The notes below the pieces were generated by a model, which did not search any database, was not told where the DNA came from, and saw only the letters and a program-made list of their open reading frames with translations. A stretch of 64,000 nucleotides of DNA from CANKHA01 sp963750965 (GTDB lineage Bacteria > Pseudomonadota > Alphaproteobacteria > Rhizobiales > Xanthobacteraceae): positions 3,525-67,524 of the forward strand of contig CAVVSK010000023.1 of the NCBI GenBank assembly GCA_963750965.1, read 5' to 3'. This document shows positions 8,187 through 15,793 of this stretch, one piece after another. Both the position numbers and the translations under genes were made by a program. Numbering within the stretch: the stretch's first letter is position 1; each line of letters starts with the position of its first letter.

Positions 8187-9491
8187 CTAGACTTCCACCA
8201 CCACCAATTCCAACGGAAAATTATCGACGCATTCGTGACCGGTCTTGGTGATGATGAAGGTGTGTCCGAGAAACATTCCGAACGTCCCATCGGCTGTGAT
8301 GGGATTCGGCTCGGCCATCATGATCATACCCGGCTTCAACACCTTCTCGAATTCCTCGCACACGACATTCTCGGCGTTGACGTGCGGATGATCGGTGACG
8401 AGGTCGATGCCATGGCACTGAATGGGACGCGACTGCACCCCCTTGTCGCGGAAGAACTTGGCGGCGAGCCGCATGTTCTCGACCGGCTTTCCCGGCGCGA
8501 TCTCGGCGACGATGCGCTTGTAGCCGGGCAGGGTGATTTCCTCCCAGAAGTTGCGCACCATGTCCGTCGGCTGGCCAATGCAGATAGGCGAACCGACCTG
8601 CGCGGTGTAGCCGCGATAGCCAGCCGCCAGCTCCATATTGATGTAGTCGCCCTTGGACAGGATGCGTTGTGACGGTCTTGGATTGCCAAATACCATTGCG
8701 GGATTGGTCATCGACGATGATGCGATGATCAGGAAGTCAATATCGCCGCCGCCTTCGAGGATGGCCGAACCTGCTGCCGCGCGCAGCTCGTACTCCTTCA
8801 CGCCTGGTCGGGCCCGCGCCGCGACCGCTTCTATTGCCTTCTGGCATAGCAGGCCAGCCTTCCGGACGCAGTCAAGCTCCTCGGCGCTGTGCACCGAGAG
8901 TAGCTCGTGCAGGAAGCCGACGGTGAACACGAGCTCCACATCGGGAAGGCTGTCGCGCAACACATTGTATTGGTTGACCGGCAGGTAATCCTTGTGACGC
9001 TGATCAACCTCCATGAGACCGATCCGCCCACGCTCGAGCTTAAGTTCCTTGAGGCGCTCGACCATCACCTCCGCGAAGCGTCCGTTCCGGCTGTGCCGGA
9101 CGTCGCTCACGGCCACGGCGACTTCCCGGCGAACGGCTTCCGCATGAGTGCCGCCCATGGAATAGATCATGGTCGGCTCGCCGTCGAGCGGCACCAGCAC
9201 GTAACACGCGAGCGAATGCCATTCCCAATGGCCGGTCAGCCACAGCATGCCGGCGCCGAAACTCCAATGGCTGGGCCCGCCTGGCACGATCATGCAGTCG
9301 AGTTTCGCCTCCCGCATTTTCGCCCTAAGCGCCGCATAGCGACGGGAATATTCGTCTTTAGAGAACTGCTCGTAGACCGCATCCCGGTAGTACGGCGTAT
9401 CGCGCATATTGGCGAACGGCAGTGTCTGGTCGAGCTTGGTACGAACCTGGTCCCAAGGCTGCGGTCCGATCGGCCGCGGTTTGTCGTCCAT
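8187..9491 (-). CDS. M24-fold (creatinase-like) enzyme lacking most metal ligands
   Basis: 434 residues starting MDDKPRPIGPQPWDQVRT with GGGGATC-like ribosome site (AGGGGATC). The N-terminal domain has LDCMIVPGGPSHWSFGAGMLWLTGH. In the C-terminal M24 domain the usual ligand segment becomes INMELAAGYRGYTAQVGSP, so the first Asp aligns with Glu and the second with Gln; HGIDLVTDHP keeps the His; the last Glu position reads FLGHTFII. Loss of several ligands argues against a dinuclear metallopeptidase and for a creatinase-like metal-independent hydrolase or a non-catalytic partner of the neighbouring M24 protein. It starts 28 bases after the binding-protein gene stop, in the same unit. Confidence 0.85.
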   Translation of the reverse strand: MDDKPRPIGPQPWDQVRTKLDQTLPFANMRDTPYYRDAVYEQFSKDEYSRRYAALRAKMREAKLDCMIVPGGPSHWSFGAGMLWLTGHWEWHSLACYVLVPLDGEPTMIYSMGGTHAEAVRREVAVAVSDVRHSRNGRFAEVMVERLKELKLERGRIGLMEVDQRHKDYLPVNQYNVLRDSLPDVELVFTVGFLHELLSVHSAEELDCVRKAGLLCQKAIEAVAARARPGVKEYELRAAAGSAILEGGGDIDFLIIASSSMTNPAMVFGNPRPSQRILSKGDYINMELAAGYRGYTAQVGSPICIGQPTDMVRNFWEEITLPGYKRIVAEIAPGKPVENMRLAAKFFRDKGVQSRPIQCHGIDLVTDHPHVNAENVVCEEFEKVLKPGMIMMAEPNPITADGTFGMFLGHTFIITKTGHECVDNFPLELVVVEV

Positions 9492-9519
9492 GATAGTTGA
9501 TCCCCTGGCCGCGGTAGAC

Positions 9520-10578
9520 CTATTCCGTGCAATTGCCTATTTTGATCCGGCCGCCGGCGGCTTCGACCGCCTCCGTTGCGAGCTTAATATTAGCGACCTG
9601 TTCCACGCTCGGCCTTTTTGCCGCCTCAACATCGCCATTCTCGATGCTGCTGTTGATCGACCATTCGGTGCGCTTGGGATCGAAGCCTTCGTTCACCGAC
9701 CACACGCAATTCTTGGTCAGCGCGTCCCAAGCATATTCTACGGCCTGTTTTGATTTCTGGGTAGCTTCGACCATGATCGGCATGACCTTGTCCTTCTCGC
9801 GGTAGATTGTGCGGTTAGCTTCGATCATCGCCGCCGCTGTGTCACGCAGCAGCTCGCGGTCACGCGCGATCCATTCGGTCGACGCGCCGTAGGCGTTGAA
9901 CATGTACATCGGCATCACATCGGCGAGCTGAGCCAGGACATTGAGCGTCGGCTTCTGCTGCTTCGCGAGAAACACGTCCTCCGGGTGCAGGGACACTCCG
10001 TCGATCTGTCCGGCCACGAGGCCGGGCATCCGTCCGGCCGTGGCGGTCGAGATGAACTGCGCATCGTCGACGGTCAGTCCGGCGGACTTCAACACCTCGC
10101 GACCCATGCGCCAGTTAAAGCCGCCGACACCGCCGCCGGTGGCGCTGAGACGCTTGCCCTTAAGATCGGCAGCCTTCTTCACGTCTTCCGCGACCATGTA
10201 GGACTGCGGTAGTCTGGGTGCCATGCCCCAGAACTGCTGCACCTTTAGGCCTCGCCCAACCGCGACGTCTGTGATGTTCACGATCGCCGTACCCTGCGCA
10301 GCCGCCGTGGTGGCCGTCGCCGATTGCCCGCCCTCGAACTGAACCAGCGTGGCATCGATGCAGCGCTTGGCGAAATAGCCAAGCTCCTTAGCGACATAAG
10401 GCGACGTATGCACGACGTTCGGCGGCGCGACCGAAATGCCGATGTTGATCTTGCGCATGGTGGGACAATTCGGTGCCCCTTGCGCCGCTGCCTCATAGGG
10501 ATTCAGACTAGCAACCAGCACGGTGCTGGAAAACGTCAACAAGGCCAGATGCGAAGTTCCAAGACGAGCTTTCGACAT
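9520..10578 (-). CDS. ABC transporter substrate-binding protein, NMT1/SsuA/TauA type
   Basis: 352 residues. A signal peptide (MSKARLGTSHLALLTFSSTV..., cleaved near AAAQGAP) directs it to the periplasm. The mature part has the NMT1/THI5-like pattern: INIGISVAPPNVVHTSPYVA, KELGYFAKRCIDATLVQF, DLKGKRLSATGGGVGGFNWR and LVAGQIDGVSLHPEDV. Relatives bind sulfonates, nitrate, pyrimidine precursors or aromatic acids. The ATG at 10578 is preceded by GGGAGGAAACCACC, which settles the start. Two cysteine residues (C45 region NCPT and the C-terminal NC) may pair. It is downstream of its permease and ATPase genes and upstream of the M24 genes, suggesting it captures the substrate of the catabolic unit. Confidence 0.9.
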   Translation of the reverse strand: MSKARLGTSHLALLTFSSTVLVASLNPYEAAAQGAPNCPTMRKINIGISVAPPNVVHTSPYVAKELGYFAKRCIDATLVQFEGGQSATATTAAAQGTAIVNITDVAVGRGLKVQQFWGMAPRLPQSYMVAEDVKKAADLKGKRLSATGGGVGGFNWRMGREVLKSAGLTVDDAQFISTATAGRMPGLVAGQIDGVSLHPEDVFLAKQQKPTLNVLAQLADVMPMYMFNAYGASTEWIARDRELLRDTAAAMIEANRTIYREKDKVMPIMVEATQKSKQAVEYAWDALTKNCVWSVNEGFDPKRTEWSINSSIENGDVEAAKRPSVEQVANIKLATEAVEAAGGRIKIGNCTE

Positions 10579-10650
10579 GGTGGTTTCCTCCCGACCCATC
10601 TCTGCTTTAGGATTTTCTGCGCAAACTACCTCAAGTCCTATTTTCCAATT

Positions 10651-11514
10651 CTAATCCTGCTCCGACGCCGCGGTCCATGGCGCAACGAGCCGTTCCAAAA
10701 CCCGCAATAGCGCCGTCAGCGTAACACCCAAGAGTCCGAGGGTAACAATCGGCACGAACATCTTGTCGACCTGATATGTGCCGGCCGTGCGCACAATCAG
10801 GTAGCCGATGCCCGAGATGGCGGTGTAGAGATCGGCCAACACCATGCCGATTAAACCGCGCCCGACCGCCAGCCTTAAGCCCGTGACGATGAAAGGCAAC
10901 GCCGCGGGCAACACAATATTGACCCATAGCTGCTGCTCAGAGCAGCGGAAGGCGCGGCCGACTTCCAGCAGTTTGGGGTCGACGCTTTTGACACCTTGAT
11001 AGGTGTTGATCACCATCGGGAAAAAGGCGAACAGGAAGAGAATAATGACCTTCGCCTTGGTCTCGAACCCGGCCCACAGCACGATCAACGGTACCAGCGC
11101 GACGGTCGGCGTCGAATAAAGGAAGGTGATGTAGACACTGAAGGCGACATCGAGCGTCCGGAACCGCGCGAGCAAGAGACCGATGGCGACACCGGCGGTG
11201 GCCGCAAGGCTGAGGCCGATGGCCAGCACAATAAGGCTCGGCCATAAATACTGCCAAAGCTCGCCGCTGCCGATCATGACGATCGCTGCGGCGATGATCT
11301 TGAGGGGAGTGGTGAACAGCACCGGATCGGCTTCGCGACCGGCGAACTCCCAAATCGTCAAGACGGTGGCGACCGATACAGTGCGGATGGCCAGCATCTG
11401 AAGCTGACGGCGGCGCTTGCGTTCAACCGCCACCTTGCGGGCACGCGCCTGCTCCTGGCTCTCATCGCCAACATTGCCCGCCCCGCCGGCCATGGCTTGA
11501 ACCGCGTCGCTCAC
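10651..11514 (-). CDS. ABC transporter permease, SsuC/TauC family
   Basis: 287 residues with about six membrane helices in the second part and a basic cytoplasmic N-terminus (ARKVAVERKRRRQLQ). The ATPase-coupling EAA loop is visible as EVGRAFRCSEQQLWVNIVLP. It matches binding-protein-dependent transport permeases of the sulfonate/taurine/nitrate class. It starts with GTG at 11514, overlapping the ATPase stop as GTGA; an in-frame ATG at 11490 is an alternative. It forms the membrane channel for the importer whose binding protein is the next gene. Confidence 0.9.
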   Translation of the reverse strand: MSDAVQAMAGGAGNVGDESQEQARARKVAVERKRRRQLQMLAIRTVSVATVLTIWEFAGREADPVLFTTPLKIIAAAIVMIGSGELWQYLWPSLIVLAIGLSLAATAGVAIGLLLARFRTLDVAFSVYITFLYSTPTVALVPLIVLWAGFETKAKVIILFLFAFFPMVINTYQGVKSVDPKLLEVGRAFRCSEQQLWVNIVLPAALPFIVTGLRLAVGRGLIGMVLADLYTAISGIGYLIVRTAGTYQVDKMFVPIVTLGLLGVTLTALLRVLERLVAPWTAASEQD

Positions 11515-12317
11515 GCTGCCTTTACTCCTCGCGGCTGGCCTGATTGAAGCTGCCGCCAGATATGCGACCTCAGTTCCGCAAAGCGGGGATCGGCTCTTAC
11601 GGCGTCCACGTCGCGCGGGCGCCCAAACGGCGTGTCGAGGAATTCCTTGATGCGTCCCGGACGCGCCGTCATCACCGCAATGCGGTCGCCCAACAGAATC
11701 GCTTCATCGATCGAATGGGTGATAAACACCATGGTCTTTCGCTCGTCCGGTCGCTCCATCAGATGCAACAGTTCCTCTTGCAGCACCTCTCGGGTCTGCG
11801 CATCGAGGGCTGCGAACGGCTCATCCATCAGCAGCACGGATGGGTTCATCGCGAGCGCACGAACGAGCCCGACCCGCTGCTGCATGCCGCCCGAAAGCTG
11901 ATAGGGGTAGTGCTGTTCGAAGCCCGCCAGGCCTACCAGCTCCAGATAGTGGGCAACGCGCTCTTTGATCTTCGCCGTTGGTGTTCGCGCCATCGCGAGC
12001 CCGAATGCCGCGTTCTCGTAGACGGTCTTCCACGGCAACAGGCCGAAGTGCTGAAATACCATCGCCACGCCGTCCGGCGGCCCATTGACCGGCTTACCGT
12101 GAACCAGCAGCTTGCCTTCGCTGATATCGGTGAGGCCGGCAATGCAGCGCAAGAAGGTGGTCTTGCCGCAGCCGCTAGGGCCCACGATGCACAGGATTTC
12201 GTTCTGGCGCACGGCCAAGGATAGCTGGTGGAAGGCGACCACGGCACCGTCGAGAAAAAGCTTGCAGGCGCCGTCGGCGGCGATTGCAGCCTTGCCTTCA
12301 TCCGATGCCGAAACCAT
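11511..12317 (-). CDS. ABC transporter ATP-binding protein, SsuB/TauB family
   Basis: 268 residues with Walker A GPSGCGKTT, Q-loop VFQHFGLLPWKTV, signature LSGGMQQRVGLVRALA, Walker B VLLMDEPFAALD and switch His in FITHSIDEA. It energises the adjacent permease. First gene of the minus-strand unit; about 200 bases separate it from the divergent amidohydrolase gene, so the promoters for both should lie in 12318-12521. I see no convincing -35/-10 or operator there. Confidence 0.93.
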   Translation of the reverse strand: MVSASDEGKAAIAADGACKLFLDGAVVAFHQLSLAVRQNEILCIVGPSGCGKTTFLRCIAGLTDISEGKLLVHGKPVNGPPDGVAMVFQHFGLLPWKTVYENAAFGLAMARTPTAKIKERVAHYLELVGLAGFEQHYPYQLSGGMQQRVGLVRALAMNPSVLLMDEPFAALDAQTREVLQEELLHLMERPDERKTMVFITHSIDEAILLGDRIAVMTARPGRIKEFLDTPFGRPRDVDAVRADPRFAELRSHIWRQLQSGQPRGVKAA

Positions 12318-12521
12318 TCTGCGCCCCTAACGCCGGTTCGACCCGCAGGCAGTCTGGCATAACTATCTCTGACCCGCCAAGCGAAAGCGCCTGTTGCAAG
12401 GCGTCGCAACCCTGGGGAAACCCTGTGCCAGGCGGCCGCAACTCACATTGACAGTGACAAGGGATTACGCTTCGCTTCCTGTTTCCCACCAAATATGAAG
12501 CCTCCCGGACACGTCGCAGCC

Positions 12522-13463
12522 ATGGCCCAAGCAGATGTGATCGCGATCGAAGAACACTTTGCGACGCCCGAGTTGCAGGCCTTAAACGAGGAGGCCGGGG
12601 CAAAAGGCCCTCTGATAGATCGGCTGAATGATCTCGGCGATCTCCGCATCCGCGATATGGACGAGGCCGGGATCGACCTTCAGGTTCTTTCCGAAACCGC
12701 GCCGGCGGCTCAGGCCCTCGACCCCGAGGTTGCCGTCCGCATGGCGCGGCGTTCCAACGATTACCTGCGTGCTGCGATCGACGCGCATCCCGACCGCTTC
12801 GCCGGCTTTGCCACTTTGCCGACGCCCGATCCGACTGCCGCTGCGGATGAGCTTGAACGCGCGGTCACCAAGCTCGATTTCAAGGGCGCCATGATCATGG
12901 GGCTGACGAGCGGCTACTATTTTTTAGACGACAAGAAATTCTGGCCGATCTTTGAACGCGCGGCGGCGCTCGATGTGCCGCTCTATTTTCATCCGGGGAA
13001 TGCGAACAAAGCGGTCTATGACGTGTATTTCAAAGATTATCCCGTCCTGCAACGGGCCGCGCTTGGCTTCACCCTCGAGACAATGACGCACGGTGTACGG
13101 ATCATCATGAGCGGCGTGCTTGATCGCTATCCCACTTTAAAAATTATTCTCGGGCATCTGGGTGAGGCAATTCCGTTCCTGCTGTGGCGCATCGATAATG
13201 GCATTGCGCGCCAGATGAAATTGCCGCGCAGCTTCACCGATTATTATCGTCAGCACTTCTACATCACCACCAGCGGCGCACTGTCAAATTCGGCGCTGGC
13301 GTGCTCCATCGAAGAGATGGGAATAGATAGAATTATTTTCGCCGCCGACTGGCCGTATCAGCCGAACGTGCCCGCGCGCAAATTCATCGATGAGGCGCCG
13401 ATCAGCGAGCAAGACAGGAAATTGATTTTGAGCGGAAACGTGCGCAAGCTGCTGCGCCTCTGA
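12522..13463 (+). CDS. Amidohydrolase of the ACMSD / gamma-resorcylate decarboxylase family
   Basis: A 313-residue TIM-barrel enzyme. Metal and catalytic motifs are present: AIEEHF near the N-terminus (ExH), PLYFHPG, ILGHLGEAIPF and FAADWPY (the final Asp). These match amidohydrolase_2 enzymes such as 2,6-dihydroxybenzoate decarboxylase and ACMS decarboxylase, which perform non-hydrolytic decarboxylation using a divalent metal. The start is taken at the second Met (MAQADVIAIEEHF), giving the usual short lead before EEHF; an ATG at 12495 would add nine residues and neither start has a strong ribosome site. It is divergent from the importer/catabolic unit and probably part of the same pathway. 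Confidence 0.85.
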   Translation: MAQADVIAIEEHFATPELQALNEEAGAKGPLIDRLNDLGDLRIRDMDEAGIDLQVLSETAPAAQALDPEVAVRMARRSNDYLRAAIDAHPDRFAGFATLPTPDPTAAADELERAVTKLDFKGAMIMGLTSGYYFLDDKKFWPIFERAAALDVPLYFHPGNANKAVYDVYFKDYPVLQRAALGFTLETMTHGVRIIMSGVLDRYPTLKIILGHLGEAIPFLLWRIDNGIARQMKLPRSFTDYYRQHFYITTSGALSNSALACSIEEMGIDRIIFAADWPYQPNVPARKFIDEAPISEQDRKLILSGNVRKLLRL

Positions 13464-13574
13464 GCCGCCAGGAATACGGAACTGTGTGGCTTGTCTTTGG
13501 CGTTCACCCCTCTGCCTTTCAGCGGCACGGCTCCCACCAAGGTGATCGTCGGCTTATTTTGATCAAAAACCACA

Positions 13575-13660
13575 TTCCCGAATTTGAATTACAGCGACCA
13601 GAGACCGGGTTCGATCGGGAATGCGTGAGTTCGAATCCTCTCGCCTCAAAACGCGTTCGG
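13575..13660 (+). other. tRNA 3'-end-like fragment (probable attachment-site scar)
   Basis: The stretch contains GACCAGAGACCGGGTTCGAT then GCGTGAGTTCGAATCCTCTC and CGCCTCA, resembling a T-arm (GTTCGAATCC) and acceptor 3' strand. It shares the arrangement and much of the sequence with the fragment at 2410-2462. No complete cloverleaf can be folded from the flanks. Together with the integrase remnant 230 bases downstream it suggests an old integration at a tRNA gene. The rest of 13464-14333 holds no gene I can support. Confidence 0.4.
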
Positions 13661-13884
13661 AGGGTTCAAGGGATCGACATTCGCAATCGGACCGGCGCTC
13701 CGTTATCAGACGAGTTTCGGGCAGATCTTCGCGCATGTTGAGCAGGAGATTGTCTCGAAGAATCGGTCGCAGGGTACGTCATTCAGGTTAAAGGGTGTAT
13801 TCCGCTTTTAGCCGTCGGCACTTTACGCTGCAGTGGAGCGCCGGCGTGGTGAAGTTCCGCAAGGTCGCGGTTAAGCCGCTGTAA

Positions 13885-13998
13885 GCCGCGCAGCTTGTCC
13901 GCCTGGGCTCGGCCAAAAAAGTCGCGAGCAATTTGGAGCCGGGATACTACGGCGACGGCGGCGGACTGTTCGTTGGTCCTGCTTCACGAAGAGTTTAG
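13885..13998 (+). pseudogene. N-terminal remnant of a phage/P4-type tyrosine integrase
   Basis: In frame, the segment reads KKVASNLEPGYYGDGGGLFV then GPASRRV and a stop at 13996-13998. This is the conserved beginning of P4-family integrases (alkaline-phosphatase-like 'L.PG.Y.DGGGLYL.V...G.R.W' of the DUF4102 domain). The start codon and the whole catalytic domain are missing. It lies just downstream of a tRNA-3'-like fragment, as expected for a degraded tRNA-targeting island. Confidence 0.55.
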
Positions 13999-14333
13999 CA
14001 CCGCGTCGGTCGAAGGCCGCCCGTGGCCGCGACGTTCGGCAGAATCGTTGTTTGACCTGCATGAGCGAGCGGCTTACGATCGTCTGTCAGCACTAATCTC
14101 TCCACCTGATAAAGTCATTTGTCAGAATGTGATTTCGGGGTGCTCAAAGTTGAGTCCGATGGTTGAGTCCCTTGCAAAGGCGATTTGGTCTAGCGCGCCT
14201 TGCTGCGACCAGTCCGAACTTCCAAGAGCGAGAATCGGGCACTTGCCTAATTTATGGGCGGATACAGTGCTGACTGAGCGTACGTCTTGCTAATTATCTC
14301 ATGATTTTGAGGGCTTAACACGTCAGTCCGCCT

Positions 14334-14348
14334 TGGCACGTCCCTTGC
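14334..14348 (+). promoter_or_regulatory. Sigma-54 (RpoN) promoter for the urt-ure locus
   Basis: TGGCACG-TCCC-TTGC matches the -24/-12 consensus (TGGCACGN4TTGC) at every defined position, with exactly 10 bases between the GG and GC. It lies 58 bases upstream of the urtA start. RpoN promoters need an enhancer-binding activator; NtrC under nitrogen limitation is the expected one for urea transport. I could not find a clear NtrC palindrome upstream. Confidence 0.85.
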
Positions 14349-14406
14349 GAAGTCCTGAACGCGCGTAAAGCGCCGGGCTTATGCGCGCGTCAAACAGGGG
14401 ATTCAG

Positions 14407-15724
14407 ATGCTCAAGTACTTCCATAGGGCCACAGAGAGGCCGATCGCCCGGCGATGGCTCGCCGCCATCACCGGTCTGACCATAGCAGCCGCATCCGCGA
14501 CATCGGCGGCGGCGCAGGACACCATCAAAGTCGGCATCCTGCATTCGTTATCCGGCACCATGGCCATCAGCGAGACCACGCTGAAGGACGTGATGCTCAT
14601 GCTCATCGACGAGCAAAACAAGAAGGGGGGTGTTCTCGGCAAGAAACTCGAAGCGGTGGTCGTCGATCCGGCCTCGAATTGGCCGCTCTTCGCCGAGAAG
14701 GCGCGCGAGCTGATCACCAAGGACAAGGTGTCCGTGGTGTTCGGCTGCTGGACCTCGGTATCGCGCAAGTCCGTGCTGCCGGTATTCAAGGAGCTCAACA
14801 GCATCCTGTTCTATCCGGTGCAGTATGAAGGAGAGGAGAGCGAGCGTAACGTCTTCTACACGGGCGCCGCGCCCAATCAGCAGGCGATTCCAGCGGTCGA
14901 CTATCTGATGAAGGACGAGAAGGTGCAGCGCTGGGTTCTCGCCGGCACCGACTACGTCTATCCGCGCACCACCAACAAGATCCTCGAGGCCTACCTGAAG
15001 GCCAAGGGCGTGAAGCCCGAGGACATCATGATCAACTACACGCCGTTCGGGCACTCCGACTGGCAGACCATCGTGGCCGACATCAAGAAGTTCGGCACCG
15101 CCGGCAAGAAGACCGCCGTCGTCTCCACCATCAACGGCGACGCCAACGTTCCCTTCTACAAGGAACTCGGCAATGCCGGCGTGAAAGCGACCGACATTCC
15201 GGTCGTCGCCTTCTCGGTCGGTGAGGAAGAGCTCGCCGGTCTCGACACCAAGCCGCTGCTCGGACATCTGGCGGCCTGGAACTACTTCGAGTCGATCAAG
15301 ACGCCGGAAAACGACGGAGTTCACCAAGAAGTGGAAGGCCTATACGAAGAATGCCAAGCGGGTCAGCAACGACCCGATGGAAGCTCACGTCGTCGGCTTC
15401 GCCATGTGGGTGAAGGCGGTGGAAAAGGCCGGTACGGTCGATCCGGACAAAGTGATCGACGCATTGCCCGGCACCAAGGCGCCGAACCTGACGGGCGGCA
15501 TGTCGGAAATGCTTCCGAACCATCACATCACCAAGCCGGTCTTCATCGGCGAAGTGCGGGCTGACGGTCAGTTCGACGTGGTGTGGAAGACGCCCGGCCT
15601 GGTTGCCGGCGACGCCTGGTCCAAGGAGCTCGACGGGTCCAAGGACCTGATCGGCGACTGGGTGAAGCTGAAATGCGGCAACTACAACACCAAGACCAAC
15701 AAATGCGGAGGTCAGGGGTCCTAA
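14407..15724 (+). pseudogene. urtA: Urea ABC transporter substrate-binding protein UrtA, apparent frameshift
   Basis: UrtA is the periplasmic urea receptor of the UrtABCDE importer. A signal peptide (GLTIAAASATSAAAQ) is followed by DTIKVGILHSLSGTMAISET, then FYPVQYEGEESERNVFYTGA, YVYPRTTNKI and HSDWQTIVADIKK, all diagnostic. At about 15315 the frame changes: GACGGAGTT should be GACGAGTT (NDEFTKKW). After removing that one base the protein continues through NDPMEAHVVGFAMWVKAVEK and LPNHHITKPVFIGEV to the stop at 15724, giving 438 residues, normal for UrtA. Because the remainder is perfectly conserved, one inserted base in the assembly is the likeliest cause. A hairpin separates it from urtB. 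Confidence 0.9.
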
Positions 15725-15748
15725 CGTTACGCAACGCTCAAACAACAG

Positions 15749-15773
15749 CGGAGGCGGCAGCCCGCCGCCTCCG
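15749..15773 (+). terminator. GC hairpin between urtA and urtB
   Basis: A perfect 10-bp stem (CGGAGGCGGC / GCCGCCTCCG) with a five-base loop lies 24 bases after the urtA stop. It lacks a T-run, so it is unlikely to be a full terminator. Hairpins in this position commonly protect the mRNA of abundant binding proteins and reduce read-through to the permease genes; that role is inference. Confidence 0.6.
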
Positions 15774-15793
15774 TCTCTCGCCGGGAAACGAGA

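Noticed and set aside
13552..13569. TTTTGATCAAAAA as a possible FixK/FNR box
   Set aside because: The family box needs TTGAT-N4-ATCAA; here the arms are fused without the four-base spacer.
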